Positions 32,555 to 41,989 of a DNA stretch of 64,000 bases are shown here, piece after piece. The position numbers and the translations under genes are program-made. Under the pieces are notes generated by a model. The model was not told where the DNA came from. It ran no database searches and worked only from the letters and a program-made list of their open reading frames with translations. Source of the stretch: Duganella fentianensis (lineage in GTDB: Bacteria; Pseudomonadota; Gammaproteobacteria; Burkholderiales; Burkholderiaceae_D); the NCBI RefSeq assembly GCF_009857835.1, contig NZ_WWCL01000001.1, positions 1,240,001 to 1,304,000 on the forward strand. The letters run 5' to 3'. Numbering within the stretch: the stretch's first letter is position 1; each line of letters begins with the position of its first letter.

Positions 32555-33079
32555 ATGAGCAACCGCAGATCTTTTCTGAAGATAGGCGCTGCCGCGGCCA
32601 TTACTTTGGCAGCGGGCGGGGCCATCTATCGCATGGTGACCCCGGCACCAGCGCCCCATCCCTTTGCCCTCGACGGTCAGGCCCGTGCGGCCCTGAACGC
32701 CATCATCCCCGTGCTGCTGGGCCCGCTGTTGCCGACCGAGGCCACGGCGCGCGCGCAGGCGCTGGCCGCCACGCTGGAACGCACCCATGGCGCCATACGT
32801 GGCCTGCCGCTGAGTACCCAGAAAGAAGTGCAGGACCTGTTCGGCCTGCTGGCACTGGCACCGGCACGGCGTCTGCTGGCCGGCGTCAGCGCCAGCTGGG
32901 AGCAGGCTGATCCGGCCGAAGTGGCGGACTTCCTGCAAAGCTGGCGTAGCCACCGGCTGGCCATGCTGCAGACGGCCTATCTGGCCCTGCACGATCTGGT
33001 GCTGGGCTCGTGGTATGCCGATCCATCTTCCTGGGCTGCCATCGGCTATCCCGGTCCGCGCAAGGAGTTGCTGAAATGA
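32555..33079 (+). CDS. Tat-exported small subunit, gluconate 2-dehydrogenase subunit 3-like
   Basis: A 174-residue protein with a twin-arginine signal (SNRRSFLKIGAAAAITLAAG), so it is folded in the cytoplasm and exported by Tat. The body is helical, with ALNAIIPVLLGPLLP and the end TAYLALHDLVLGSWYADPSS / IGYPGPRKELLK. Both fit the small gamma subunit of membrane flavoprotein dehydrogenases such as gluconate 2-dehydrogenase. Its stop overlaps the start of the GMC oxidoreductase by four bases, so the two are made together. The large subunit lacks its own export signal and would ride with this one. Confidence 0.8.
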   Translation: MSNRRSFLKIGAAAAITLAAGGAIYRMVTPAPAPHPFALDGQARAALNAIIPVLLGPLLPTEATARAQALAATLERTHGAIRGLPLSTQKEVQDLFGLLALAPARRLLAGVSASWEQADPAEVADFLQSWRSHRLAMLQTAYLALHDLVLGSWYADPSSWAAIGYPGPRKELLK

Positions 33080-34731
33080 GCCGCACGAATATCCCGATTA
33101 ATCAGACTAAGGCCCTGATTCCCGACCCGATACAGGCCGGGCTGGCCAGCGGCTGGCAGGTGACGGACGCCAGCCGGCTCGACACCGACCTGACGCTGGA
33201 AGCGGACGTGGTGGTGGTGGGCAGCGGCGCCGGTGGCGGCGTGACGGCGGAAATTCTGGCCCTGTCCGGCCTGCGCGTGCTGATCGTGGAAGAGGGGGCG
33301 TTGCATTCTTCCAACGATTTCAATATGAGCGAGGCGCAAGCCTACCCCCAGCTGTATCAGGAATCGGCCGCACGCAAGACGCGCGACAAGGCCATCAACA
33401 TTCTGCAAGGGCGCACCGTGGGCGGCAGCACCACCGTCAACTGGACCAGCAGTTTCCGCACGCCCGATAGCACGCTGGGCTACTGGCAGCGCAAGTTCGG
33501 CCTGCATACCTACAGCACGCAAGCGCTGGCACCGTGGTTCGAACTGATGGAGCAGCGCCTCAACATCAGCGAATGGAATGTGCCGCCCAACGAAAACAAT
33601 GACATCCTGCGGCGTGGCGCCAGCAAGCTGGGCATACCCACGGCGCTGATCCGGCGTAACGTCAACGGTTGCTGGAACCTCGGCTATTGCGGCATGGGCT
33701 GTCCCACCAATGCCAAGCAGTCGATGCTGATTACCACCATCCCTTCGGCGCTCAACCATGGCGCGGCACTGCTGACGCGGGCACGCGCCGAGCGGCTGGT
33801 GCTGCAGGGCGATAAGGCGGTGCAGCTGGACTGTCTGGCACTCGATGCGGCCGGTCTGGCGCCGACCGGGCGCAAGCTGACGCTGAAGGCGCGCCACTTC
33901 GTGGTGGCCGGTGGCGCCATCAACTCGCCGGCCCTGCTGATGCGCTCGGGTGCGCCGGACCCGCATGGCCTGCTGGGCAAGCGTACTTTCCTGCATCCGG
34001 TGGTGGTGTCGGCAGCCACCTTCGAGCAGCCCGTGAACAGTTTTTCCGGTGCGCCGCAAACCGTGTATTCCGACCACTTCCTGCACACCGAGGCCATTGA
34101 CGGGCCTATCGGCTACAAGCTGGAAGTGCCGCCGCTGCACCCGCTGCTGCTGGCCACCACCAAGGCCGGCTTCGGCGCAGACCATGCGCACGATATGGCG
34201 CAGTTCCCCTACAAGCAGGCCACGCTGGCGCTGCTGCGCGACGGCTTCCACGCCGATGCACCGGGCGGCAGCGTCATCCTCGGCAGCGATGGCGCGCCCA
34301 CGCTCGATTATCCGATCAGCGATTTCATCTGGGATGGGGCACGGCGCGCCTTGCTGACCATGGCGGAAATCCAGTTTGCCGCCGGTGCCAAAGATGTCGC
34401 GCCCGTGCATGAAGCCACGCCGCTATACCGCAGCTGGGCCGAAGCACAGGCCGGCATCAAGGCACTGCCCATGAAGCAGCTGGCCATGCGCGTGGTGTCG
34501 GCCCACGTGATGGGCGGCTGCGCCATGGCCGACGATGCGCGTCAGGGCGTGACGGCGGCCGATGGTCGCTATCAGGGACTAAGCAACGTATCGGTGCACG
34601 ACGGTTCGCTATTCCCCACCTCGATCGGTGCCAATCCCCAGCTTTCCATCTATGGCATCGTGGCGCGGCTGGCCAGCACGCTGGCCGAACAGCTGAGCGG
34701 CAAACCGGCCGCGCGTCCGCTACGCAGCTGA
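33076..34731 (+). CDS. GMC-family FAD oxidoreductase (large subunit)
   Basis: A 551-residue flavoprotein. The FAD-binding Rossmann motif VVVVGSGAGGGVTAEILAL lies near residue 45, the GMC signature area ILQGRTVGGSTTVNWTSSFR near 115, and the C-terminal active site AHVMGGCAMADD ... SIGANPQLSIYGIVARLA near 480-530. It would oxidise an alcohol or sugar and pass electrons on, probably to a cytochrome. AAGGAG precedes the ATG. It is coupled to the Tat-exported small subunit, giving two of the three parts of a gluconate-dehydrogenase-type complex; no cytochrome gene is adjacent. The substrate is unknown. Confidence 0.87.
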   Translation: MSRTNIPINQTKALIPDPIQAGLASGWQVTDASRLDTDLTLEADVVVVGSGAGGGVTAEILALSGLRVLIVEEGALHSSNDFNMSEAQAYPQLYQESAARKTRDKAINILQGRTVGGSTTVNWTSSFRTPDSTLGYWQRKFGLHTYSTQALAPWFELMEQRLNISEWNVPPNENNDILRRGASKLGIPTALIRRNVNGCWNLGYCGMGCPTNAKQSMLITTIPSALNHGAALLTRARAERLVLQGDKAVQLDCLALDAAGLAPTGRKLTLKARHFVVAGGAINSPALLMRSGAPDPHGLLGKRTFLHPVVVSAATFEQPVNSFSGAPQTVYSDHFLHTEAIDGPIGYKLEVPPLHPLLLATTKAGFGADHAHDMAQFPYKQATLALLRDGFHADAPGGSVILGSDGAPTLDYPISDFIWDGARRALLTMAEIQFAAGAKDVAPVHEATPLYRSWAEAQAGIKALPMKQLAMRVVSAHVMGGCAMADDARQGVTAADGRYQGLSNVSVHDGSLFPTSIGANPQLSIYGIVARLASTLAEQLSGKPAARPLRS

Positions 34732-34768
34732 TTGCACGCCATTTCTCGAGTCGGGTTATGATGGCAGC

Positions 34769-35701
34769 ATGATCCGACGCGTGGTGTTCCTCTTACTGGG
34801 TTTGCAGCTGGCAGCGGCCCTGATCGTCGCGGCCACGCTGCATAAATTCTGGCAGCCGGCCGGGCCGTTGTACTGGCAGTTGCTGCTCGAGCTGTGCTAT
34901 CTGCTGCTGGGTGTAGCGCTGGTACTGGTACTGCGTCTGCTGATTTCGGCCAATAACTTCCGACTCAGCCTGCGCGACCAGCCTGCCGCACCCGTGCTGT
35001 CGCTACCGCGCTTGTGCATGCTGCTGGCGCACGAATACTGCTCCAACCTGAAAACCACCAGTTACGACATGCTGCATCCCGTGGGCCTGCAACTGCCGGC
35101 CGGACGGCATGGCTTGCCGGTGCTGCTGATACACGGCTATGGCTGCAACAGCGGTTACTGGCGTCCTTTGAGCGACCTGCTGAATCAGGCCGGCATCGCC
35201 CATCTGGGCGTGGATCTGGAACCACCGGGCGCGTCCATTGACGACTTTGCGCCGCAGGTGCGTAGCGCCATCGAACAGCTGTGCGCCGCGACGGGCCAGC
35301 AGCGCGTGGTGATTGTCGGGCATAGCATGGGGGGACTGGTGGCGCGGGCCTATCTGCGCCGCTACGGTGCCGATGCCGTGGCGCGCGTGATCACGCTGGG
35401 CACGCCGCATCAGGGCACGGCGCTGTCGCTGGCCCGTTACGGCATAGGCCAGAATGTGCAGCAAATGCTGTATGACAGCGAATGGCTGCGGACTTTGGCA
35501 GCCGGTGAGGCGAATCTGCAACGCGGCCTGTTCAGCACAATCTATACCTTGCATGACAATATCGTTGCGCCGGCGCAATCGGCGTTGCTGACTGGTGCGC
35601 GCCAGCTGGCGTTCGAGGGAATCGGCCATGTTGCACTGGGACGGCATGCGGAAACTCTGCCGCGTGTCATGGACGAAATTTTGACCGCCATACGCCCGTG
35701 A
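34769..35701 (+). CDS. Alpha/beta hydrolase, lipase-like, with N-terminal membrane helices
   Basis: A 310-residue protein. Two N-terminal hydrophobic segments (VVFLLLGLQLAAALIVAATL and LELCYLLLGVALVLVLRLLI) anchor it in the membrane. The hydrolase domain starts LPVLLIHGYGCNSGYWRPL and has the nucleophile elbow VIVGHSMGGLVARAYLRRYG with the Ser, plus ITLGTPHQGTAL, typical of triacylglycerol lipase/PGAP1-like hydrolases. The likely catalytic His is in EGIGHVALGRH. No lipase chaperone gene is nearby. The substrate is probably a lipid ester. Confidence 0.86.
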   Translation: MIRRVVFLLLGLQLAAALIVAATLHKFWQPAGPLYWQLLLELCYLLLGVALVLVLRLLISANNFRLSLRDQPAAPVLSLPRLCMLLAHEYCSNLKTTSYDMLHPVGLQLPAGRHGLPVLLIHGYGCNSGYWRPLSDLLNQAGIAHLGVDLEPPGASIDDFAPQVRSAIEQLCAATGQQRVVIVGHSMGGLVARAYLRRYGADAVARVITLGTPHQGTALSLARYGIGQNVQQMLYDSEWLRTLAAGEANLQRGLFSTIYTLHDNIVAPAQSALLTGARQLAFEGIGHVALGRHAETLPRVMDEILTAIRP

Positions 35702-35777
35702 CATTGTGTGAGTATTTTCGTTGACGGTTGCTGTATGTTGGTTAAGCTATAGCTAGCAGACAAAACAAGGTGCCACT

Positions 35778-37259
35778 ATGCCTACTGATTTTGGTAGCTT
35801 GATACTCAATGAAACGCCGGATGCCGTCATCGTCACGACACTGGAGGGCGAGGTGGAGTGCTGGACCAATGGCGCGCAGGCCGTGTTCGGCTACACCCGC
35901 GAAGAAGCGCTGGGGCGCCGGCTGACCGAGTTGATCGTGCCACCCGGATTGCTGGACCAGGAGGCGGCAGTGATTGCCCAGACGCTCAGCAGCGGCTCGG
36001 CCAATTACGAATCCATGCGCCATGCCAAAGACGGTTCGCTGGTGTATGTCGATAGCAGTTCCAAACTGGTGCGCGACGCTACGGGCCAGCCTGAGCACAT
36101 CCTGTGGAGCAAGAAGGACGTGACGGCACTCAAGGTGCTGCGCGACGCCAAGCTGGTGGAGGCGCGCTTCGACGGTCTGCTCGAATCGCTGCCGGATGCC
36201 ATCCTGCTGGCCAATTCGGGCGGACGGGTGGTGCTGGCCAATCGTCAGGCCCATGCGCTATTCGGTTATCCGCAGGGCGCCATGCGCGGACTGCCGCTGG
36301 AACAGCTGATGCCGCCGCGTTTCCGTGGCCCCCATCTGCAGCACCGCAGCGAGTACATGAAGCAGCCGCAGGTCCGGCCCATGGGTTCGGGGCGCGATCT
36401 GTACGGGCTGCGCAGCGACGGCATGGAATTCCCCGTCGAGATCAGCCTCAGCCCTATCGTGACGGAAGAGGGCACGCTGATCATGAGTGCCATCCGCGAC
36501 AACACGGAGCGCAAGCGCATCGAGCGTACGCTGCAGGAACAGAACACGGAACTGGCGCGTGCCAGCGCTGCCAAGGACCGCTTTCTAGCGGGTATGTCGC
36601 ATGAATTGCGTACGCCCCTCAACGCCATCATAGGCTTCACCGGCACCATGCTGATGAAGCTGCCGGGGCCCATCAATGACGAGCAGGAAAAGCATTTGCG
36701 CACGGTGCAGAGCAGTGCCCGCCATCTGCTGTCGCTGATCAACGACCTGCTCGACCTGACCAAGATCGAAGCGGGCAAGCTGGAGCTGGAACTGGCGCCG
36801 CTACAGTGCCGCCAGCTGATCGATGAAGTGCTGCTGCTGTTCCGGCCGCAGGCGCGGCAGAAAGGGCTGGAGCTGGAATTCGTCAGCAGCGAAGACGACC
36901 TGACGGTGATGGCCGACCGCCGCGCGCTGCAGCAGATTCTGATGAATCTGGTACACAACGCCATCAAGTTCACCGAGCATGGCACGGTCAAGGTGAACCT
37001 CGATACGGCACAGGTGAGCGAGCGCGATTGCGTCACCATCAGCATCAGCGATACCGGCATAGGCATCGAAGCGGAAGACCGCGGCGCGCTGTTCCAGGCC
37101 TTTTCCCAGCTCGATGCGGGCAAGGTGCGGCAGTTCGAAGGAACGGGGCTGGGCCTGCACCTGAGCCAGCGGCTGGCTGCGCTGCTACAGGGCCAGATAC
37201 TGTTCGATAGCGAATACGGCGTGGGCAGCACTTTTACGCTGGCCCTGCCCAGAGAATAG
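35778..37259 (+). CDS. Cytosolic PAS-PAS sensor histidine kinase
   Basis: A 493-residue kinase without membrane segments. Two PAS domains (about 5-120 and 125-245, the second with ESLPDAILLANSGGRVVLAN and ending in a PAC region NTERKRIERTLQEQN) sense an internal signal. The phosphoacceptor is in MSHELRTPLNAIIGF near residue 275, and the ATPase has LVHNAIKF, SDTGIGIE and GTGLGLHLSQ. It lacks a receiver domain; its partner is probably the multi-REC protein that starts 16 bases downstream. Confidence 0.92.
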   Translation: MPTDFGSLILNETPDAVIVTTLEGEVECWTNGAQAVFGYTREEALGRRLTELIVPPGLLDQEAAVIAQTLSSGSANYESMRHAKDGSLVYVDSSSKLVRDATGQPEHILWSKKDVTALKVLRDAKLVEARFDGLLESLPDAILLANSGGRVVLANRQAHALFGYPQGAMRGLPLEQLMPPRFRGPHLQHRSEYMKQPQVRPMGSGRDLYGLRSDGMEFPVEISLSPIVTEEGTLIMSAIRDNTERKRIERTLQEQNTELARASAAKDRFLAGMSHELRTPLNAIIGFTGTMLMKLPGPINDEQEKHLRTVQSSARHLLSLINDLLDLTKIEAGKLELELAPLQCRQLIDEVLLLFRPQARQKGLELEFVSSEDDLTVMADRRALQQILMNLVHNAIKFTEHGTVKVNLDTAQVSERDCVTISISDTGIGIEAEDRGALFQAFSQLDAGKVRQFEGTGLGLHLSQRLAALLQGQILFDSEYGVGSTFTLALPRE

Positions 37260-37275
37260 ACCAGGAGGCAGCACG

Positions 37276-40200
37276 GTGACAGCACGGATCCTCATCATCG
37301 AAGACAATGCGACCAATCTGGAACTGATGGTCTATCTGTTGCGCGCCTACGGCCATAGCACCGTCAGCGCAAGCGATGGCGAAAGCGGGGTAGCGCTGGC
37401 ACGCCAGCATCGTCCCGATCTGATCCTGTGCGATGTGCATCTGCCCAAGCTCGATGGCTATGGTGTGGTGGCGGCGCTCAAGGCCGATGCCACCATGCGC
37501 CATATTCCGCTGCTGGCCGTCACGGCGCTGGCCATGCTGGGCGACCGCGAAAAACTGCTGGCGGCCGGTTTCGACGGCTACATCGGCAAGCCGGTGGAGC
37601 CGGAACGTTTTGTCGGCCAGATCGAAGCGTTTCTGAAGCCGCGCGAACTGACCGCGGCCACCATTCTCATCGTGGATGACCACGTGCTCAACCGCGAATT
37701 CCTCATGACCCTGCTCGGCTATGACGGCCACCGCCTGCTGGAAGCGTGCAACGGCGTGGAAGCCTTGCGCATGGTCGAGGCCGAGCAGCCCGATCTGGTC
37801 ATCTCCGACATCCTCATGCCCAGCATGGATGGCTATGAATTCGTCACCCGCCTGCATGCCAATCCGGCGACGGCCCAGGTGCCGGTGATTTTTTACACCG
37901 CCATCTACCGCGAACGCGAAGCCATGGCCGTGGCCCAGACCTGCGGCGTGCGCTGGGTGCTGCCCAAACCGTCCGATCCGGAAGTGATACGCCGCACCGT
38001 GCAGGAGGCGCTAGGCATGCAGGCCGAACTGGCGCCGGCACGGCATATGCCGGAGCCGCCGCTGGATGGCCGCTTCCACCATTTCGACGACAAGGTCGCC
38101 CAGTATCTGGATGAACTGGAGAACAGCAGCCGCCAGCTGTCGCGCATTGCCGACCAGTCGGGCGAAGTCGATAGCGCGGCGGCCGAACATCTGGAACGCA
38201 TGACGCAGCGCCTCACCAGTTCGCTCTCCAGCCTGCAGGCCGTCAGCCTGCGCCTGACGGCACTGATAGAACTGGGCATAGAACTGGGCGCCGAGCGCGA
38301 CCCCGGTGCGCTGATCGAAATCGGCTGCCGCGTGGCGCAGAATATCTGCGTGTCGAAATATGCCTGCATCGGCATGCTGGACGCCGAGGCCAGCGAACTC
38401 AGTTACTTTGCCAGCTGCGGTGCCGGCGTGCCGGCGCGGGCGCTGACCAAGGCGCCACGGGCCGGTGTGCTGCGCGGCCTGCTGGAATCGCGCCAGGCCT
38501 GCCGCCTCAACGATGTGAACGGCGATCCGGCCAGCGTAGGCTTGCCGGCCGAGCATCCGGCCGTGCATTCCTTCCTCGGCGTGCCGATTGCTTCGCACGA
38601 ACGCGTGCATGGCTGGCTGTATCTGGTCGATAAGCTCGGTTCCGAGGGCTTTTCCGAAGTGGATGAAAGAGTGGCCGTGACGGTGGCGGCGCAGATTTCC
38701 GTGGCTTACGAAAACCTCGCGCTGTACGAAGAAATCAAGCAGCATCATGCCCAGCTGACGGCCGACATGAATGCCCGCATCCGTCTCGATGAAGACTTGC
38801 GCCGCTTCCGGCTGGCCATGGATGCCACGGCGGATGCCATCTTCCTGCTCGACCGCAGCACCATGAGCTTTGTCGATGTGAATGCCACGGCCTGCCGCAT
38901 GCTGGGCTACGCGCGCGAAGATTTTTTGCGCGTGCATCCCGATGGCAGCGGGGTGGGCGAACTGGAGCCGCTGGAAGAGCTGTTCCGCAAGCTGCTCTCC
39001 GGCGAGCAGAGCGGCACCATGAGCGAACTGCAGCTGCATTGCCAGAATGGGGCGCTGCTGTCGGTGGAAGTGCAGCGCCGCACGCTGCGCTCGGGCTCGA
39101 CGTGGATCATGGTGGCGGTGGCGCGCGATATCACCGAGCGCAAGGAGGCCGAGCAGCGCCTGCTCAAGCTGGCCCACTTCGATACGCTAACGGGGCTGCC
39201 CAACCGCAGCCAGTTCTACGATTCGCTGGGTCACTCGCTGCATCAGGCGGCCGAACATGGCTGGTCGCTGGCCGTGCTGTTCCTCGATGTGGACCGCTTC
39301 AAGAATGTCAACGATACGCTGGGCCATACGATAGGCGATGAACTGCTGCGCCAGTTCTCCAGCCGGCTGGTGGATTGTCTGCGCGTGCGCGACACCATAG
39401 GCCGCTTCGGTGGCGACGAATTTGCCGCCATCCTGATCCTGCCGGAAGGGCCGCAGGCGGCCGTGACGGTGGTGGACAAGATACGCGAATCGATGCGCCG
39501 TCCGTTCGATCTGCGCGGCCATGAAGTCACGCTGACGTCCAGCATAGGTATTTCCGTCTACCCCGATGATGGCGACGATCCCGACACCCTGATCCAGTAT
39601 GCCGACACAGCCATGTACCGCGCCAAGGAAGCGGGGCGCGATGCCTTCCGCTTCTTCACGGCCGAGATGAATGCCCAGTCGATTGCCCGGCTGGATCTGG
39701 AAATCGCCTTGCGCCGCGCCATCGAGAATGAAGAATTCGTGCTGCATTTCCAGCCCAAGGTGAATATCGCCACGGGCCGCATCAGCGGTGCCGAAGCGCT
39801 GATCCGCTGGCGCCGGCCCGGCCACGGCATGGTGTCGCCGGCCCTGTTCATCCCTCTGCTGGAAGAGACGGGGCTGATCGTGCGGGTGGGGAACTGGGTG
39901 CTGCGCGAAGCCTGCCGCAAGATCGCCGAGTGGAGCCGGTCGGGCGTGGGCGCCGTGCACCTGTCGGTCAACGTGTCCGGCATCCAGTTCTTCGTGGGCG
40001 GGCTGGAAGAGGAAGTGCTGAAAGTGATGCGCGAATTTGATATCGCGCCCGAGTTGCTGGAGCTGGAGCTGACGGAAAGCTCGCTGATGTCGAATGCGGA
40101 AGAAACCATCACCGTGCTGCAGCACCTGAAAGCGCTGGGCATACGCATTTCCATCGACGATTTCGGTACCGGCTATTCCTCGCTGGCCTATCTGAAACGC

Positions 40201-40890
40201 TTCCCCATCGATAAGCTGAAGATCGACATTGCCTTCGTACGCGAAGTGACCAGCAATCCCGATGATGCCGCCATCGTGCTGGCCATCATCAATATGGCGC
40301 ACAGCATGCAGCTGGAGGTGATCGCGGAAGGGGTGGAGAAAGATGCCCAGCTGGCCTATCTGCGCCGGCATAACTGCGACGAAATGCAGGGCTATCTGTT
40401 CAGCCGTCCGCTGCCGGAAGAAGAGTTCGAGCAGATGCTGCGTCAGGGCCAGTGTCTGCAGGCGCCGCAGGAAGTGGGCCTGGTCAGCCAGCCTACGCTG
40501 CTGATCGTCGATGACGATGCCTTCATGCTCGATGTGCTGTCGGACTTTCTGGCGCAGGACGGCTACCGCATCCTGACGGCGCAGACGGCGGCCGAAGGCT
40601 TCGACCTGCTGGCGCACAACCAGGTGCAGGTGATCCTGTGCGACCAGTGCATGCCGTCCATGAGCGGCACCGAATTCATGGAGCGGGTCAAGAATCTGGC
40701 ACCCGATACTTTCCGCATCATGCTGTCGGCCTATACGGATCTGTCGCCCATCATGGAAGCCATCAACCATGGCGCCATCGACCGCTTCTATACCAAGCCG
40801 TGGCAGGGGACTGCGCTAAGAGAGAACATACGCGAAGGATTCCGTCTGCAGACCCAGCAGCACGGCACTGTGTTGCTGGCATCGCATTAG
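37276..40890 (+). CDS. Multidomain response regulator: REC-REC-GAF-PAS-GGDEF-EAL-REC
   Basis: A 1204-residue soluble c-di-GMP protein. Order: REC1 (1-122, phospho-Asp in LILCDVHLPKLDGYG), REC2 (about 130-250, VISDILMPSMDGYE), a helical stretch, GAF (about 325-480), PAS (about 508-625), GGDEF (FDTLTGLPNRSQFYDSL, with GRFGGDEFAAIL near 710), EAL (GAEALIRWRRPG near 839, DDFGTGYSSLAYLKRFP later) and REC3 (about 1073-1195, VILCDQCMPSMSGTEFM). Both GGDEF and EAL motifs look complete, so it could make and cut c-di-GMP. It starts with GTG, with AGGAGG 10 bases before, right after the histidine kinase. Confidence 0.92.
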   Translation: MTARILIIEDNATNLELMVYLLRAYGHSTVSASDGESGVALARQHRPDLILCDVHLPKLDGYGVVAALKADATMRHIPLLAVTALAMLGDREKLLAAGFDGYIGKPVEPERFVGQIEAFLKPRELTAATILIVDDHVLNREFLMTLLGYDGHRLLEACNGVEALRMVEAEQPDLVISDILMPSMDGYEFVTRLHANPATAQVPVIFYTAIYREREAMAVAQTCGVRWVLPKPSDPEVIRRTVQEALGMQAELAPARHMPEPPLDGRFHHFDDKVAQYLDELENSSRQLSRIADQSGEVDSAAAEHLERMTQRLTSSLSSLQAVSLRLTALIELGIELGAERDPGALIEIGCRVAQNICVSKYACIGMLDAEASELSYFASCGAGVPARALTKAPRAGVLRGLLESRQACRLNDVNGDPASVGLPAEHPAVHSFLGVPIASHERVHGWLYLVDKLGSEGFSEVDERVAVTVAAQISVAYENLALYEEIKQHHAQLTADMNARIRLDEDLRRFRLAMDATADAIFLLDRSTMSFVDVNATACRMLGYAREDFLRVHPDGSGVGELEPLEELFRKLLSGEQSGTMSELQLHCQNGALLSVEVQRRTLRSGSTWIMVAVARDITERKEAEQRLLKLAHFDTLTGLPNRSQFYDSLGHSLHQAAEHGWSLAVLFLDVDRFKNVNDTLGHTIGDELLRQFSSRLVDCLRVRDTIGRFGGDEFAAILILPEGPQAAVTVVDKIRESMRRPFDLRGHEVTLTSSIGISVYPDDGDDPDTLIQYADTAMYRAKEAGRDAFRFFTAEMNAQSIARLDLEIALRRAIENEEFVLHFQPKVNIATGRISGAEALIRWRRPGHGMVSPALFIPLLEETGLIVRVGNWVLREACRKIAEWSRSGVGAVHLSVNVSGIQFFVGGLEEEVLKVMREFDIAPELLELELTESSLMSNAEETITVLQHLKALGIRISIDDFGTGYSSLAYLKRFPIDKLKIDIAFVREVTSNPDDAAIVLAIINMAHSMQLEVIAEGVEKDAQLAYLRRHNCDEMQGYLFSRPLPEEEFEQMLRQGQCLQAPQEVGLVSQPTLLIVDDDAFMLDVLSDFLAQDGYRILTAQTAAEGFDLLAHNQVQVILCDQCMPSMSGTEFMERVKNLAPDTFRIMLSAYTDLSPIMEAINHGAIDRFYTKPWQGTALRENIREGFRLQTQQHGTVLLASH

Positions 40891-40957
40891 ACCCATGGCT
40901 CTAGTTTTGCTGATTACAATAAAAAAATAATAACGCAAAACAACACGGGGACTTTCC

Positions 40958-41248
40958 ATGATCAAGAAGTTGAAGCCGGAAGATGACGATCAGCGCATGG
41001 CCGATGCCATGCACATGTCGTCGCAGGAAATCTGGCAGGCCGGCCTGCACGCCTTTGCCAAAGCGCAGGAAGAGGGCGGCAAGATGTTTTCCATGCAAGT
41101 ATTCGAAGAGCGCGTGCTGCGTGCCCTCAGTGCCATCGGCGTGCCCACGGCGGCTGAAGTGGCGCAGCTGCAGGCGCGCGTGGATGAACTGAGCGCCCAG
41201 CTGGCTGCCCTGCAGGCCAGCCATGCCGAGCGCTCGTCTGCACGCTGA
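40958..41248 (+). CDS. Phasin-like (PhaF/PhaI type) small protein
   Basis: A 96-residue protein with the phasin-type motif EIWQAGLHAFAKAQEEGGKM, then a coiled coil (EVAQLQARVDELSAQLAALQ). Small phasins of this kind coat polyhydroxyalkanoate granules. The usual phasin is longer, so this is a minimal form. AT-rich sequence with AATAATAA before the ribosome site (GGGG) could be the promoter. The TetR regulator next door resembles PhaD-type regulators, which supports the reading. Confidence 0.68.
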   Translation: MIKKLKPEDDDQRMADAMHMSSQEIWQAGLHAFAKAQEEGGKMFSMQVFEERVLRALSAIGVPTAAEVAQLQARVDELSAQLAALQASHAERSSAR

Positions 41249-41313
41249 CAATATTTCTAACTTCGCGGTAACGGTGTTATGCTTGCAGGAGAATAAACAG
41301 AGGTTTCCTTGCT

Positions 41314-41979
41314 ATGCTACAAAAAGCACCCCGCCGTACCCGCGAACGCATACTCGAGCTGTCGCTGCGCTTATTTAATGAATTTGGCGAACCGAATATC
41401 ACGACCACCGTGATCGCTGAAGAAATGAATATCTCGCCGGGGAATCTGTACTACCATTTCCGCAACAAGGATGACATCGTCAATTCCATCTTCGTGCAGT
41501 TCGAGGCGGAGATCAACCGCATACTGACGGTGCCGGACGGGCGCCGCTCGAATATCGAAGACGTGTGGCTGTATCTGCACCTGATGTTCGAGCTGATCTG
41601 GCGCTACCGCTTCTTCTACCGCGACCTTAACGACCTGCTGTCGCGTAACCGCAAGCTGGAGCTGCACTTTAAGCAGATTCTGGCGCACAAGATCAAGGTC
41701 GCCAAGCAGCTGTGCGAAGACTTGCGCAGCGAAAAATCGCTGGAAGCGTCGGATACGGCGATCGACGCCATGGCCACCAATATGGTGGTGGTGGCGACTT
41801 ACTGGCTGTCGTATGAATATGTGCGCAATCCGCGCAAATATAGCGAGCAGCAGTCGATGGCCGATGCGCTGGCCCGCGGCTGCTATCAGGTGCTGTCGCA
41901 GATCGGCCCTTATCTGCGCAACGAGACCAGTTTGCTGTTCCAGAAACTGTCCGAAGAATATCTGAAGAAACTCAAGTAG
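41314..41979 (+). CDS. TetR/AcrR-family transcriptional regulator
   Basis: A 221-residue regulator. The N-terminal helix-turn-helix is typical: RERILELSLRLFNEFGEPNI, TTTVIAEEMNISPGNLYYHF, then RNKDDIVNSIF. The C-terminal ligand domain (about 70-215) is of the type seen in PhaD-like and fatty-acid-linked TetR proteins (LHLMFELIWRYRFFYRDLND). With the phasin-like gene just upstream, control of granule or fatty-acid genes is plausible but unproven. The TPR-like gene follows 10 bases after its stop. Confidence 0.86.
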   Translation: MLQKAPRRTRERILELSLRLFNEFGEPNITTTVIAEEMNISPGNLYYHFRNKDDIVNSIFVQFEAEINRILTVPDGRRSNIEDVWLYLHLMFELIWRYRFFYRDLNDLLSRNRKLELHFKQILAHKIKVAKQLCEDLRSEKSLEASDTAIDAMATNMVVVATYWLSYEYVRNPRKYSEQQSMADALARGCYQVLSQIGPYLRNETSLLFQKLSEEYLKKLK

Positions 41980-41989
41980 GCCGACCCGT

